64,000 nt of DNA, from contig NC_081807.1 in assembly GCF_030704535.1 (NCBI RefSeq), positions 1,777,001 to 1,841,000 on the forward strand. Direction: 5' to 3'. Both the position numbers and the translations under genes were made by a program. Positions 13,401-25,557 of this stretch are shown here, piece after piece. Below the pieces are notes generated by a model, which had not been told where the DNA came from, searched no databases, and was given only the letters and a program-made list of their open reading frames with translations. Numbering within the stretch: the stretch's first letter is position 1; the number at the start of each line of letters is the position of its first letter. This DNA comes from Vitis vinifera (taxonomy: Eukaryota > Streptophyta > Magnoliopsida > Vitales > Vitaceae).

Positions 13401-15554
13401 TGAAATAACACTTTTTGAGTAGTAATCAATCACCATACGTAAGATATGCTGCCTATATAAATCTGATCACCGTCTACTTTTCTTGATTAGCGCTTACAAA
13501 CAATAGCATTTGGAGTACAGTGGTAGTTTTTCCATATGCTCTTTTTCTTCCTCCATACTGGTTACGAGTTTAAGGGTTACTTAATACTTGTTTTCAGACA
13601 TTTTTTTTAGAATTGTTATAGTTTCTGCATCTGATAACATATGTTCTTTTAATATTTCCTTCTTTTTTCTTTTTTTTTTGTCTAAACTTATTACGGTATT
13701 GTTCTGTAATTCTGACTGCTATTGCATAGGCTTTTATATTTTATACATAGATCTGATTTGATTTTATATGTTCAGTGAACAATCCGAAAAAATCTGGACC
13801 AACCCTGAATGAAACATTTCTTGGTCTGCTTTATCCAACCGAAAATTACAAAGTGTAAGTATCTTTTAAAGTTTATACTTTGTTGGTTGACTGTGTTCTA
13901 CAAACACAGACACGGACAAGCATAAACTCTTTCTGCTACTAACATTAAAATGGTGTTTCTTGGGTCATAATTATGTAGATACTATTGATCTCATGCCCCA
14001 CGTTGTCTTGCAGATATGGTTATTTGACTAATACAAAGGTGAAGTTTATCTTGGTTACAACAGATTTAGATGTCAGGGATGCAGATGTCAGAAATGTAAG
14101 TTTTACTACTGTGCTGACTAGCTATGTTTTCACATTATCACTTTTAGAGAGTATAGTATAAATAGGTCCCCTCTGAAATCCCTTTAGTCTGTTCATCAGT
14201 GATTCGGTTGTAATGGATGTGGCAAGATGAAAGTAACTTCCTCCTGATTTTGCATGAAAAATTTTCCACTGAGATAATTGAAAAGCACCATGCTTTGGAT
14301 TTTTTATTTTAATTTTATTTTGTTTTTATGGGTAACCAGCAAATATAGTAACAGCACCTAGCGAACAGGCGTGCTATAGTAGACATGGCATTCAAAGGTG
14401 CCCAAAGGCGAACATATACTTTGGAAAAATCGCCTGCAAAAGAATATTAAGCTATGGATTGCATGTACCTAAATTTATTAAAGTAGCAGTCTGGGAAGTG
14501 ACCCATATAGAAACAAATGGAAACAATCTATGAGTCTATGGCACTATTAGCTGCATTGCATGTGAAGGATGCAAGGTTGTCAAAATAAAAAAGCCAATAG
14601 TCCTTTGCCTTGTGCCTCAGTTTGGTTTCTTCTTAGCTCTATATCTTATACTTCTGATCCTTTCATCTTACTGTAGTGTGAAAGAAAACGCAGATGGCCC
14701 TGGAAATTAAGAGCTTGTTGGGGCACTATTTTTTAAAATAATTTTCTGTTCTTAGAAATAAAAAACTGTTCTTCAAACTCAAAAACTTGAAAACACGTTT
14801 GATAACTTTTTGACCGAAAATAGATTTTTGACAACTCATTTTGATAATAAGGTGTTTTTTGATAATATATTTTATTTGTTTTTAGTTCTTTTTACCTGTT
14901 TTAGAGGGATTTTGTTAAAAAATAATTGTATAAATATGAAAAATGATTGAAAATAAAGTACTACAAATAAAAATTATTTTTAAAAAGTATTTGGAAACAT
15001 AGATAATAAGTTGAGAACATTCTTAGTCCTCAAATAAACAGAGACTTTTGTTTTAGAATACATTAGAGGGAAGTTGTATGGATGTATGTACTTGACTATT
15101 TTCTTGACAAGAAATGAAGACCATTCAAAGAGGCAAACTTGTATTAACTTTTTAGTAGCTTGGGCTCTTCTCTTCAATTGATTTTCCTTTATCTAACACG
15201 ATCATTATTCACTTGGACAATGATGTCAAGAAGTTGCTATCTTATTTACTGATTTATGTTCAAATGAGTTCCTTGAATGTTTTTGAATGCCGATGAACAT
15301 TCTTGCTGGTGTCTTTCAATTTCTTCGTTGTATTTGGTCTCTGGGACCAACTTTAAGACATGATATCTAACTTGTTCCCTTTTTTATATGTTTTGGTCAA
15401 AACTACTCAATAGTTCTTCAGGAGGTTCCACTCTGCATACGTGGATGCGGTTTCAAATCCATTCCACGTTCCAGGTAAAAAAATAACCTCCAGAACTTTT
15501 GCAGAAAGGGTCAGTACCATTGTCAAGTCATTTGGTTTGAGTTCAGCTGGATGA
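10454..15554 (+). CDS. TRAPPC2L: TRAPP complex subunit TRAPPC2L (sedlin-like)
   Basis: Four exons: 10454-10583, 13776-13854, 14014-14095 and 15414-15554. All introns are GT-AG, phases agree, and the total is 432 nt for 143 residues, the usual length of plant TRAPPC2L. Recognisable stretches are VVGHQNNPLYIQSF at the N-terminus, LNETFLGLLYP, the sedlin-type strand KVKFILVTTD, and AYVDAVSNPFHVPGKKI in the last exon. Family members adopt a longin-like fold and act in TRAPP, a tethering complex and Rab exchange factor for ER-Golgi and Golgi traffic. The start is the first ATG after the Site II cluster and gives the conserved N-terminus. Intron 1 is unusually long (3.2 kb) because it holds repeat sequence. 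Confidence 0.95.
10584..12659. other. First part of TRAPPC2L intron 1, no gene seen
   Basis: Intron sequence with a T-run at about 10766-10782 and no coding frame longer than background. The stretch 11240-12660 looks like degraded repeat sequence, but I recognise no domain or terminal repeat in it. Confidence 0.4.
12660..13434. repeat. Unclassified insertion-like segment rich in TCCGGA
   Basis: Within the AT-rich intron, 12870-13220 is markedly GC-richer and contains seven exact TCCGGA hexamers (starts 12881, 13044, 13059, 13098, 13165, 13178, 13208) plus TCCGGC at 12926 and CCCGGA at 13016 and 13144. The segment ends near an inverted repeat (13355-13433). No coding domain is recognisable. 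It resembles an insertion, possibly part of an unclassified repeat family, but no target duplication was identified. Confidence 0.5.
13355..13433. repeat. Inverted repeat, ~25-bp arms
   Basis: The left arm (13355-13379) contains CTACTCAAAAGTGTT. The right arm (13407-13433) contains its near-complement AACACTTTTTGAGTAG, with a spacer of about 27 bp. The transcript could fold into a hairpin. It may be one end of the preceding repeat segment. Confidence 0.65.
14711..15010 (+). mobile_element. MITE-like element fragment in TRAPPC2L intron 3
   Basis: Begins GAGCTTGTTGGGGCACTATT and continues as AT-rich sequence with ATAATTGTATAAATATGA and TGAAAATAAAGTA blocks that recur, diverged, at 38281-38637 (opposite orientation) and in two copies at about 62590-62790. 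No coding capacity. Family name unknown; the other terminal repeat is not evident here, so this copy looks truncated. Confidence 0.5.
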
Positions 15555-16679
15555 ATGGCTGCTGCTGGTGTTCTAGAATTCAACCTTCTTGAATCCTCAC
15601 CTTCATATTTGTTACCTTTGCTCATCGATCCTAGCCTCAAGAGAACATTTGAACAGAGCTTGAAACGCATGCCTCCCCTTTCAAAGAATACTCTGATCTT
15701 TAAGATGTGTCAGTGCTAAAATAAATGATTGTAATATTCATGTTTTCTTTCTTATTGGAGATGGTTTCTTTCAGCAAAACATTTTGCTACATTACATGGT
15801 TCTTTTATTTCAAAGGGAATGCAGAATTAAGAATTTAGGCAGTGTGATCAAGTGAAAAATCATTCAGCTCATAGAGATCCATCTTGCTCATGAATTCAAT
15901 TAACTGATTACCTAACTGAATTGATTTAATTGCATCTCAAGCTACAAAGGAATGTAAACAGATTCTGAAGCACAGAAAATATTAACAAGGAAAATTCTAG
16001 GGTATGATTTGGCCCTATACTGAAGTTTAATCTGAGATAATGATATGAATGCCTGAATCTGAACTGTTGAACAAAGATATAAAGAAACGGGACTTAAGAA
16101 TGAACCTGAACTGTTGAACAAAGATATAAAGAAATGGGACTTGAGAACGAACAACCAAAATAAAATACAAAGCAATGGAGACCATTGTAACTGTACAAAA
16201 TGATAATATTTTGATCGCATGGCTATTTTTCATTTGATGAAACTTTTCTTTATGGTATGAAAACTCTCCGACCATAGAAGAGCCCTAGCAACATATATAA
16301 ACACCAGCTCCAAAACAGAGAAGCATAGCCAATGCCTATATAATTGTTATGAGTTTGATATGATGGTTCAATTTAATGGATCACCCATTTAGGTTTGAGA
16401 TTGTCTCCTTCCAATCAATCCAATCAAATCGGAAACAGTACCAAAAATAATGTATCATCAAGCATGGGTGGGTGTGTTTGGGTTTGGAATGAAAATCTGA
16501 ATCCAGATGACAACCCAGGATGTAATTCAGAATAGAGAAACAGTTAGCACAAAGGCCTAAAACAATGTAACTCACAAAGTTGAAAGCAACAGCTAAAAAA
16601 GGTGATAGCCATCCACCCTTGTTAAGGAATTTCCAAGGAAGCTACACCACCATAAAGTGCATTGCCCTTAAGGACTCCA
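15555..16679. other. Convergent intergenic region (3' ends of TRAPPC2L and RPN3)
   Basis: Holds the 3' UTRs of the two converging genes and a short tandem duplication (16059-16152). No separate gene seen. Confidence 0.6.
16059..16152. repeat. 47-bp tandem duplication
   Basis: Two adjacent copies of a 47-bp unit (16059-16105 and 16106-16152), both containing GAACAAAGATATAAAGAAA, with a few substitutions between them. Confidence 0.8.
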
Positions 16680-19600
16680 TTAGAACTCATCGTCGTCCTC
16701 CTCAGCAATATGCTTTGCAAGCTCTTGCTCCTGCTGTTGTCTCTCTCTCCTCTTCTCAGCACTTTCTTTCTCCTTGTGGGAATTAGGGGGAAACCGAAGG
16801 GCACGCACTGCATCGTTGTGCATGTTAAGGCAAAAGGCAATTCTTGAGTTAAATGCAAATTGAGGTTCGTTGGTGGAGTAGATGTCCCCTGTCTCCTTGG
16901 ATACCATCCACCCATTTGCATGATCCAATGTGGCGTCAATTGCACCATCTCGTATTGCCTTGGCTACAATGCTCTCAGCATCAGCAATAGGATTTGCAGA
17001 GTCCAATCTCAGCTTCTGGGCAACATCCGCCAGTGAGATTCGAGAATACGAGATACTGATATTGCGTAGCCCAGTCCTTATGACATTATGCCGCAGCCTA
17101 ACAATCAAATTGTGTGTGCGATCTGAACTGAAAGTAGTTGAGAACTTCTCAGCAACAGACTTGAAGAGCTCCAGATCTCCAATTCGCACAGCCTGAAAAC
17201 CACACAGATTGTTTCCTTCAAAATCAGTGGCAAGAGTTCAGTATGCAAAACCAGCCACTTGATCCTCAATAGACCATTTTTTAGGCCTAGTGGGAGTCAA
17301 ACACCTGATTGCATGCTAGGAATTAGAAGATTAAGTAGCTGCAATTCCAGGTTAACCAAGTCCTGCATTAATAAGGACTGCAAGTGCTTTTTCCCCTAAA
17401 TTTTCAGTAGTGGAATATAAAGGGTTTGCCAGATAGTCTTTACTAGTTAATAGCACAATTACAGCCACATATTAAATTAGCTTACTAAACTCTAATTGAA
17501 GGACATTTTCAATCATTAGTTTCTAAACCCTTTTCTTACTGTGTGAACTAAATGGAGGGCTGATATTCAAGTTTCATAATCCCAAACTCACATTTGTAAG
17601 CTCAAAGTAGGGCCTCAAAGCCTTCTCCATGCCCTTCTGCATAAAAACAGTCCTTTCAGGGATTTCGCCCAGCAGGAGGCGGACTATCACAGCCCACTTG
17701 TTGCATTGAACTCGAAAACCAAGGGCTGAAACAGGGGCTTTCCGAGCAGCTTGCAGGAGGGACTCTTTTGCATCTGTGTACTCCAACTGAATTGTCCTAA
17801 TCTTTCCTAGGTAGAAGAGGTAGCGACAAAACTGCCAAAGAAATCAATCATTAGAACATTCAGCATATATTTGCAACACCACCACCCCCCCCACCCCCCC
17901 CCCCCCCCCCCCCCCCGCGGGGAACCCCACAAAAAAAAAAAACAAAGGAAAGAAAAAAAGCCTGGATCTCAATCCTTTCTAGAGTTCAGTTGGTTATAAG
18001 AAACACCATAACTCCACATTATGTTCCCAACAACCTAAAGTGTAAAAATGCTATAGAAGAGGCCACCATTTTAGATGTTCATTAACAGGTCCTATATACC
18101 TTGGTGTATATCATTTGTTATTTATATAAAACTCACCCCTTCACTTATCAAAAAAATTAATGACAGACTAGAATGAAAAATGATCATCACTTCCAGCTAA
18201 GCTAAATGGTGGCAAGCTGAGACAAGAGGTGGGGGTGGTGATGATGCCATCAGATGATCATGTTGATAATGACAGTGATATAGAACAATTGAAATAAATC
18301 AAATTATCCAATCACAATAGATCTTAGTTATGATTCATCACCAATTAGCGATCCTCAGTCAGCCCTCAAAGACCACCCAAATTATGCAAAGTAAAGGTAC
18401 ATGCCATTTATTAATCATATTTATGCCATATAATGCACTCCAATAAGGTAATAAATAGGTTCCATAACAATCCAAAGATAACACCCTCCTGCTGCATTTA
18501 TAAATTTCTTGACTGGATGCAGTACCAACGTCAAATACCACACTAGATTCTATGAGTAACTTAATTCTATGTTCCTTTCCTTTAAATACTCTTAAAATTT
18601 AAAATTGACATATAAATTTCTTGATGGGATGCAGTACCAACGTCAAATACCACACTAGATTCTATGAGTAACTTAATTCTATGTTCCTTTTGCCTTTAAA
18701 TACTCTTAAAATTTAAAATTGACATTTACTTAAAACTATTCCATGAAAATGGAAAACACAGCTGAAACTATTTAATCAGACGAAGTTAAAAAACAAAACT
18801 ATTTTTTTTTTTTGATAAGAAACAACAAAGAAATATATTGATAGAAATAAGAAGTACAAAAGAAGGATGAGGAATCCTCCCACCAAAGAAAAACTAAACA
18901 AGAAGCTAAAATGTAAAAACAACGAAACAATCTCTCTTGGCTAGACCATCCCGTTGGAGCTACACACTGCTAGCCAATCTAGTTGTAACACATTAAGGGG
19001 AATGCCCTTAAAACCATGGAACAAAAAGCCCAAAGAGAAGCAAGAAAGTGAATGGAATCCCATAGATTCTCTGAATTCCTAGCTTTATCCTAAAAATTCC
19101 TAGTATTTCTTTCCCGCCACACAACCCAAATTAAAGCAATGCACGCAGTTTGCCACAAAACTATCCCTCTCTTGGATAATCCAAAACCTTTATAATTGAT
19201 GAACAAAACTATTATTCATCCATTCCCCTTCTTGTGAGTGTATAATACAGGTTAAGACTTCTTGTTTTACAATTTCACATCCTGCTGCTTGTAGTATACA
19301 TTTAAGACCTTGTCTCAACCATTAAACAATAGCAGTCGTCATCCCCCCCCCCCCACCCCAAACACACACACACCAACCAAAAAAAAAGGAAAAAAAATCC
19401 GCATCAAGAAAAGAACCATATTCCATATTCACAATCATTGTCACCTAAGAAGATAGAATTATTGTTGAGTTGAAAGAAGTTGGGGTTACCTGCTGATTTG
19501 AATGAGCTTCAAAACGAGGTGCCTTTGACCTCAGTTTCTCAGCCTGATCATACAAGTTGTAATGGAGGTAATTACGCAGAAGCAGGTTTAGAAGTGTTTC

Positions 19601-22193
19601 CTGAACCATACCAACATGTCAAGAGTAAGGCACTAGAATATGACAAAGTAATTGCACACATAACTAGAAAACAGACCTGACCCAGCTCATCATGGCGCAA
19701 TGTTGCAATCCGATGCAAGGCAAGGAGGTTACTGCAAATCAAAGAGTAAATAAGCGTCTAGGTTAGACAAAAAAATGTATAACCATAATGCAATCTAATC
19801 TTGTTCCTCATTTATATTTTCTGTATGACAATATATTCACATCACACTGGAATATGCAAAATACACAATTTTTTGCTGAACCAACGGATTTTGTATATGA
19901 TTTAAGATGAATTTAGACAAACATATCACTCACCCTCGAATCTCAGCAAGATCACCTGTGAGTTCATAGCTAAGAGAGTAATAAGAATAAAGCCTGGATG
20001 CCAGAACATCAATGGTTCTCCGATTCAGATTCTTCAGCCGTGTGATGCTTGCTGCGGAACAAGCTTTAGCCTGATAGACAAAAATATCATATTAATAAGT
20101 AACCAATTCAGTGAAGAGGGAATTCCTTGATTGCTCAATGCAATCTCACCTCTTTGTACTTCTTCTGATCAATCAGAAAAATCAGAACTAGCAAGTAGCA
20201 GTAAATCTCAAGTTCTGGCAAGGGGTGTTTTGCAGGAGTTTGAGTTGCAGATGTTGCAGTATCAACTTCCATGTCATGTTCATCTTCCTGTAACAACATT
20301 AACTTAAGCTAATGATATGGAACATGATAAAAATACCAAATGGCATTACTAGAGAGAATGTAAATTTCAAAGGTTAGATAAGGAAGACTAGGAAGTTAGT
20401 AATTTTCAGATAGGGCATGATTTGATATTCTAAGATGCATACATCTTGGAAGAGATCATACATCATCCATCTCCAAGGATATACAAATATTATAAATCAT
20501 CATCATCCTGATATATGAAGTTTTATGAAATAACAAGAAAAAAATGTTTGCAGCCTAGTACAAGATAGAATGGTCATCAACATAGTCAATGGCATAACAT
20601 CTCTGATTTTTCAGTTTTCCCAATTCTTCCCCGAAAAAGTGTCAATAGCAGCTGCAATGATCATTGTCAAAATTGTCAAGTATTTCACAGGAATGCCAGT
20701 AGATGACCATGAATATGGAAGAAAGATGCCTGAGGAAGGTCTGCAGAACTTCTTTTGTGGTCATTCACATCAACAAGATGTATTTTTTTTTTTTTAATAG
20801 GCAATAAAACATGTATATATATGGTGAAAAAAAAAAAAAGAGAGTAATCAAAGCACACAGGATATATACAATGGGCACAATAAGGCAAAACCACACAATA
20901 GAGAATTGACCTCAATAAGATGTGGTCTGTATCACATGGGAACAAAGGGGTTATCCACTTTCCCTTGTCTGCTCATGTAAAAGGAACATGGGAAAATGAG
21001 CCAATGACTAACATGAGCTACTTGACAAAAGAGAGATGGAATACCTTCTACGAACCAAAGCCTCTAGGTTCCATGTAAGGGTAGAAAAGAAGACAATAAC
21101 TCAATACATGACATAATATTCCATTACTAGATGTAAAAAGTTTGTGCATCAAGAGGTGTCTGCTTTTTTCTTCTATACATACAGCTTGAGTACTTGATAC
21201 ACAAAGTTTCTTCAAATGAAAATCATTGTTACTTATCTGAAAAAAGGAAATTTTTTAGGCTTGTCTAATATGTCATGTGAACAATGTGTCTAAATTTTTG
21301 TGTTTAACACAACTCTGGACTAGAGTATCTAGACCATCCACACTTCAAAATAACCTAAGTCATACAATTAATCCATACTCACTACATCACACTTTCTTGG
21401 AAACCTACTCAATCCAGCTCAACAAAGCCTCAACTTCTTGTGGTTCGTTAGCTCTTTACCACTTGGCTACCTCATAGCACCTTCTACTTGAACCAAATAA
21501 CTCCTTATAGATAGATTTATTGGTTCACCTTTTATATGATCAAACCATCCTCAACAGCTTTCCCTTGTCTTATCCCCAATTGATGCCACCCCTAACTTTC
21601 CCTCCACGAGAAATGAATGCTAATAAAGAAGCTTACGATGGCATCAAATCTATATCATAATCACTTCATTACTGTGTTACAACTGAGGAAACTCAAAAGA
21701 TACAGTCTCTATTTATATGTAACCAAAGTAAAGTACATAATGTCAATACAAGCTCCATACATTCACAAGATTCAGACTTGCAAAATACACTATAGACTAC
21801 AAGATGGAATACACAAATAAATGCAAACCCATAAATTACCTTGGGAAGATACGAGGACAACCGGGTGTGCACCTCCGATCCTGGGTTAAGGGCATAATTT
21901 AGGAATCCAGAGAGCACAGTCGCCTTCAGCTTCCGCCTCAATATCATGGTAAGCCGAATGGCGCGCACAATGCGGCGAACCTCCCGAGCATACGCGCTGC
22001 TCTCGATGAGTGACGCTATCTCCTTCAAATCTGAAAACCCCCACATACCCAAAATCACTCAACATTTTCAAAGAAGTTAAAGGTTCGACACATAATTCAA
22101 TTCTTTTTCCTTACGCTGCAGTGTTGAAGGAGTAGTAGAAGTAACAGAATTTGAAGGAGCTGGAAGCTCTTTCATTTCCACATCTTGAGTCAT
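16680..22193 (-). CDS. RPN3: 26S proteasome non-ATPase regulatory subunit RPN3 (PSMD3)
   Basis: Eight coding exons on the minus strand: 22193-22115, 22030-21840, 20287-20150, 20070-19934, 19731-19677, 19600-19490, 17831-17592 and 17192-16680. All junctions are GT-AG with matching phases; the total is 1464 nt, 487 residues, as in Arabidopsis RPN3. Diagnostic stretches are MTQDVEMKE at the start, [39 protein letters not shown], and in the C-terminal PCI region [19 protein letters not shown] and [10 protein letters not shown]. The tail ends in acidic EEDDDEF. RPN3 is a lid scaffold subunit of the 19S regulatory particle, in nucleus and cytosol. Introns are enlarged by repeats: a poly-C tract, a 112-bp duplication and LINE debris. 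Confidence 0.96.
17885..17916. repeat. Long poly-C tract in RPN3 intron
   Basis: Eight C, one A, then 23 consecutive C on the plus strand, followed by GCGGGG and an A-run. A C homopolymer this long is rare in plant introns and is also a classic place for sequencing or assembly error; its exact length should not be trusted. Confidence 0.8.
18500..18724. repeat. 112-bp tandem duplication in RPN3 intron
   Basis: Two head-to-tail copies starting at 18500 and 18612 share TACCAACGTCAAATACCACA and the following AT-rich tail nearly without differences, so the duplication looks recent. Confidence 0.85.
18807..19200 (-). mobile_element. LINE 3'-end fragment (antisense strand, same strand as RPN3)
   Basis: On the minus strand the sequence reads as the C-terminal end of a plant L1 ORF2 ([30 protein letters not shown]) interrupted by stops. 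A 3' UTR follows and ends in TTTCTTATC and an A-run, the usual tail of these elements. It is a 5'-truncated dead copy in an RPN3 intron. Confidence 0.7.
20778..20925 (-). mobile_element. Probable LINE/retroposon tail in RPN3 intron
   Basis: Two poly-A tracts as read on the minus strand, with TTGCCTATTAAAAAA and GTGTGCTTTGATTAC nearby, resemble the 3' tails of plant L1 copies. No coding remnant is recognisable, so the class is tentative. Confidence 0.4.
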
Positions 22194-22208
22194 CTTCCAA
22201 AATTGCTC

Positions 22209-22520
22209 CTACATTACAAAAATACCCAAAAGAGAAAAAGAAAAAAAGAAAAAAAAAACAAATTTTGATGCCTGAAAGTGAGAATTGAACGTAGAATGAT
22301 ATAAAAACAAACAGATATAAAATCTACCTTGAATTTCCAAATAAATTGGCCAAAATTAGCGATGATCTGATGAAGAAACTAGGGTTTCAGCCAGTTTCTT
22401 GCACTGCAAGTCAAGAATGAAAAATCATATATAAATATAGAAAAGAAGAGAGAAGAACTGAAAAGATGAATCGAGACCTCAGATTCGTTGATTGAGATCA
22501 GAGAAACCCTAGATTTTCTG
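22209..22520 (-). promoter_or_regulatory. RPN3 leader with 5'-UTR intron and telo-boxes
   Basis: A donor CAAG|GTAGAT (intron from 22327) and an acceptor GTAG before GAGCAATT (intron end 22209) define a short 5'-UTR intron upstream of the ATG at 22193. Telo-box-like AAACCCTA occurs at 22503-22510 on the plus strand and AAACCCTAG at 22386-22379 on the minus strand. This motif is common in promoters of plant housekeeping and translation genes. The transcription start was not located. Confidence 0.5.
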
Positions 22521-23303
22521 GGTTCTCTACGGTTCGCTTCTTTTCAACTGAGCCGAGTTAAAAGCAAACGCTTTGGGTTTTCCTCTCTGAGTGAATATAC
22601 AGAAGATTCACTCCAGTTCCGATGCGATCCAATGAAAACTTGCCACGTGACGATCGGAGGGGTGTTTTGGTCATAAAATGAGAAAATGAGTTCTTTTTGG
22701 GCATTTTGTTTTACATTAGACAAAAAAAAATATTTTAGTTTTGCAAATAGGAAATAACTTAAGATTTGAATCTTACAAAAACATAAAAATAAAATCCAAG
22801 TACAAATAAATAAAACTTAATGATAAAAATATGATTTTAGTAGAAAATAATGGAGCTAAAAAAATATAATCAAAATAAAAAATACCAAAAGTATGAAAAA
22901 TACAATCAAAAAGTTTTTAAAAACCCGAAATGAATTTAAGTCAAATTTAGGTATGACTTGTTCTGCACCACCATACCCTAATTATATATCATTTTACAAA
23001 ATTATTTTAGTTAATTTTTTTTTTTCATTTTTCAAAAATTTAAATATAAATAAAATATTACTTTTTATAAAAATAAATTATAAATATTTATAAATTATAT
23101 TCATTTTTAATAAATTTTAAAATTTTAAAAATAAAAATTGAAAAATTTTAAAGGGGATAGAAGTAGAGCAAATATAAAAATTTCCTATGCTCGTTTTATC
23201 TTATTTAATATATATGTATATATATTTTTAAAAATATGAGAATATATATAAATAAACATATGAGGTTCAGATGGGAGTGACTTATCTAAAAGCCACCCAA
23301 TTG

Positions 23304-23360
<57 letters not shown>

Positions 23361-23661
23361 ATGGAAGAAAATTAAAATAATTTGAAAAAAAAAACTTTAT
23401 AAATAATTTTCATTATAATTTTTTTTATTTTTCAAGGATGAATTAAACATTTTTTTTTCTTCTTCCTTTTCTTTTCCTAATTTTGTAATCTAAACGGGAC
23501 ATCTACAGCATGTGCAGATTGAGCTCAACGTGTATGAATTCTCACACCCTCTCAGATTCATAAACATCATCAAAGAAGAAGAAACTATACTCCATTTCAT
23601 CTGGGAGAATGGAATTGAGAATCACAGTAAACAAACAGAAAATATATAGTTAATGGCTGCA
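22521..23661. other. Intergenic, very AT-rich, with (TA)n microsatellite
   Basis: No gene seen. A (TA)n run of about 48 bp lies at 23307-23355. The right end is the 3' flank of the monooxygenase pseudogene. Confidence 0.6.
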
Positions 23662-25421
23662 TCAAGAAATGCTGAGCTACCCACAATCAAAATCAGCTCT
23701 CTTCAGCAGCACACCAGCCAGGAATGCAGACAGTTTATCTCTCAGGAAGGTCATCATATTCCATTCAGTCTGCTGCACACAACCTACCATATAAGCAGTC
23801 GTAGCAAGATCAAAGCATCGTCATCTCCTCTCTCTGGCATACTTCTGCAACCCCATTTTGATCCTCTCCATTTCCTCCCGTTCTTCTTTCTCAGCTGTCT
23901 TGCATTTCCTTGCCTGCAGGTTTCTTTGACAAAGCTTCAGCAAGACACCTGACTAAAACTATGTCATCTTCTAAGGCTGCAGACCTCCCTTGGGCAAGGT
24001 CTGGTGTCATGGGGTGCAATGCATCACCAACCACACAGACATTGTCTTTGCTGATACTCCCCCACTGCAGCTCCCATGGTTTTCTGTATCTCAATCTTGC
24101 TGATATAATTGTTTCCAACACAGTGCTTTCTACAATTTCTCTTAGCTCATCAGGGACCTTCCCAAGATTGTCCAGTACAAACTGCTTCACCTTAGCTGGG
24201 TCACCTTCCATCTCTTTCTCTGTATCATTTAACAGATTAGAGTAGAAAACACGAGAAATCTATCTAGTGGGACTGAAAGGGTTACCTTGGCTGGCATCAT
24301 AAGGGATAAACCCAGCCCGTATTCCTTTCCCAAATAAATGGAGGACTTTGAGCTCAAAACCATGACTGCTACTGAAATATTTAACACCCCTCATTGAAGT
24401 TCGCCCTGCAAAAGATGGCTCCTGGAAGGCCACCATTTGCCACCACTGAGTTCACTCCATCACATTAGATCAACACCTTTCATTCACATATCATTACAGA
24501 TGATAAGGTCTGAGAAATAGGAATAAAATTTTTTTGTGTAGTGAGAAGAAACTAACTAAAAATGGACTGCAATTAGACCTTGGATGACAAAGTTGACTGG
24601 TGAGCAACTATGCAAAAATTTGAGTATGATGTTCTTGATTTACAGCTATTGAAGAATAAGCGGTTCACTGATTCACCTTGGTTTTAAGGGTGGATCCATC
24701 AGCAAGATGCAACAGCTTCAAGTAGCCTCACTCCTCAATAGAATCGACTTTGGAGGAATACCTGACTGTGCCGCTTGGCACTTCATTTTGAAGGGCTTCC
24801 ACTAGCGCCCTCCTTTGAACGCTGTGAACTTCATGCTTTCCACTAACATCGCCAGCAACACCACACCCCCCACAAAATAAAAACTCAGGAAGTGCTTGAA
24901 AATCGCTAAAGATTTCTTAATTTGAAGGTAAAAGGCCTGATAGAAGTTGATCCTTGTTGACTGGGTTGCGAATAAGGATTTCACTAAACCACAAGTTACT
25001 TTGGCTAGCTAGATTGAGAGGAAATGATGAGTTAAGCATGTAGAAAACTTACTTTATTCCTTCGACATTAAATGAAATTTCTGAAGTAGGAAGTCCAGGA
25101 ATCATAGAGGCAGCCAGCAACCTGAAATCAGATCCCGGCAGTTAGTTACATTTGCAGAAGCATCAATAAGGATCAAAATTCAGGCTTGGAAAACCTTGCT
25201 TTGAGTCATTTGGATGGTGCATATGAGTGATGGCTAGTCAATAAAATCTTTTCAAGGAAATGACAGGATATATCCATTGAGCCACACAACGGATAATGAT
25301 TCTTCAGGAGGACATATGCTTACATTAGAACAAACTCTATGTACATGCAAATAAAAGAAGAAAGGTTGAATCAATGGTCAACTGTTTGTGCTAACAGGCA
25401 CAAACCTTTTGGGATCACTAC

Positions 25422-25557
25422 TGTTGAGAGAGAGAGAGGAGAAAAACCTTAATTCTCATTAATCTGAATAACTTACAATTGAGCAATATATATATGCAAG
25501 GCTAGGAGTCCTAACTACCATACAAGATTATATACTATAAATACATTATATTCAACA
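25422..25557 (-). repeat. Copia 3' LTR
   Basis: 136-bp direct repeat, indistinguishable by eye from the copy at 29562-29697. It is bounded by TG and CA and flanked by the ACTAC target duplication on its outer side. Confidence 0.95.

Noticed and set aside
16580-17196. Plus-strand frames opposite the last RPN3 exon
   Set aside because: Complement of a strongly conserved coding exon; no independent support.
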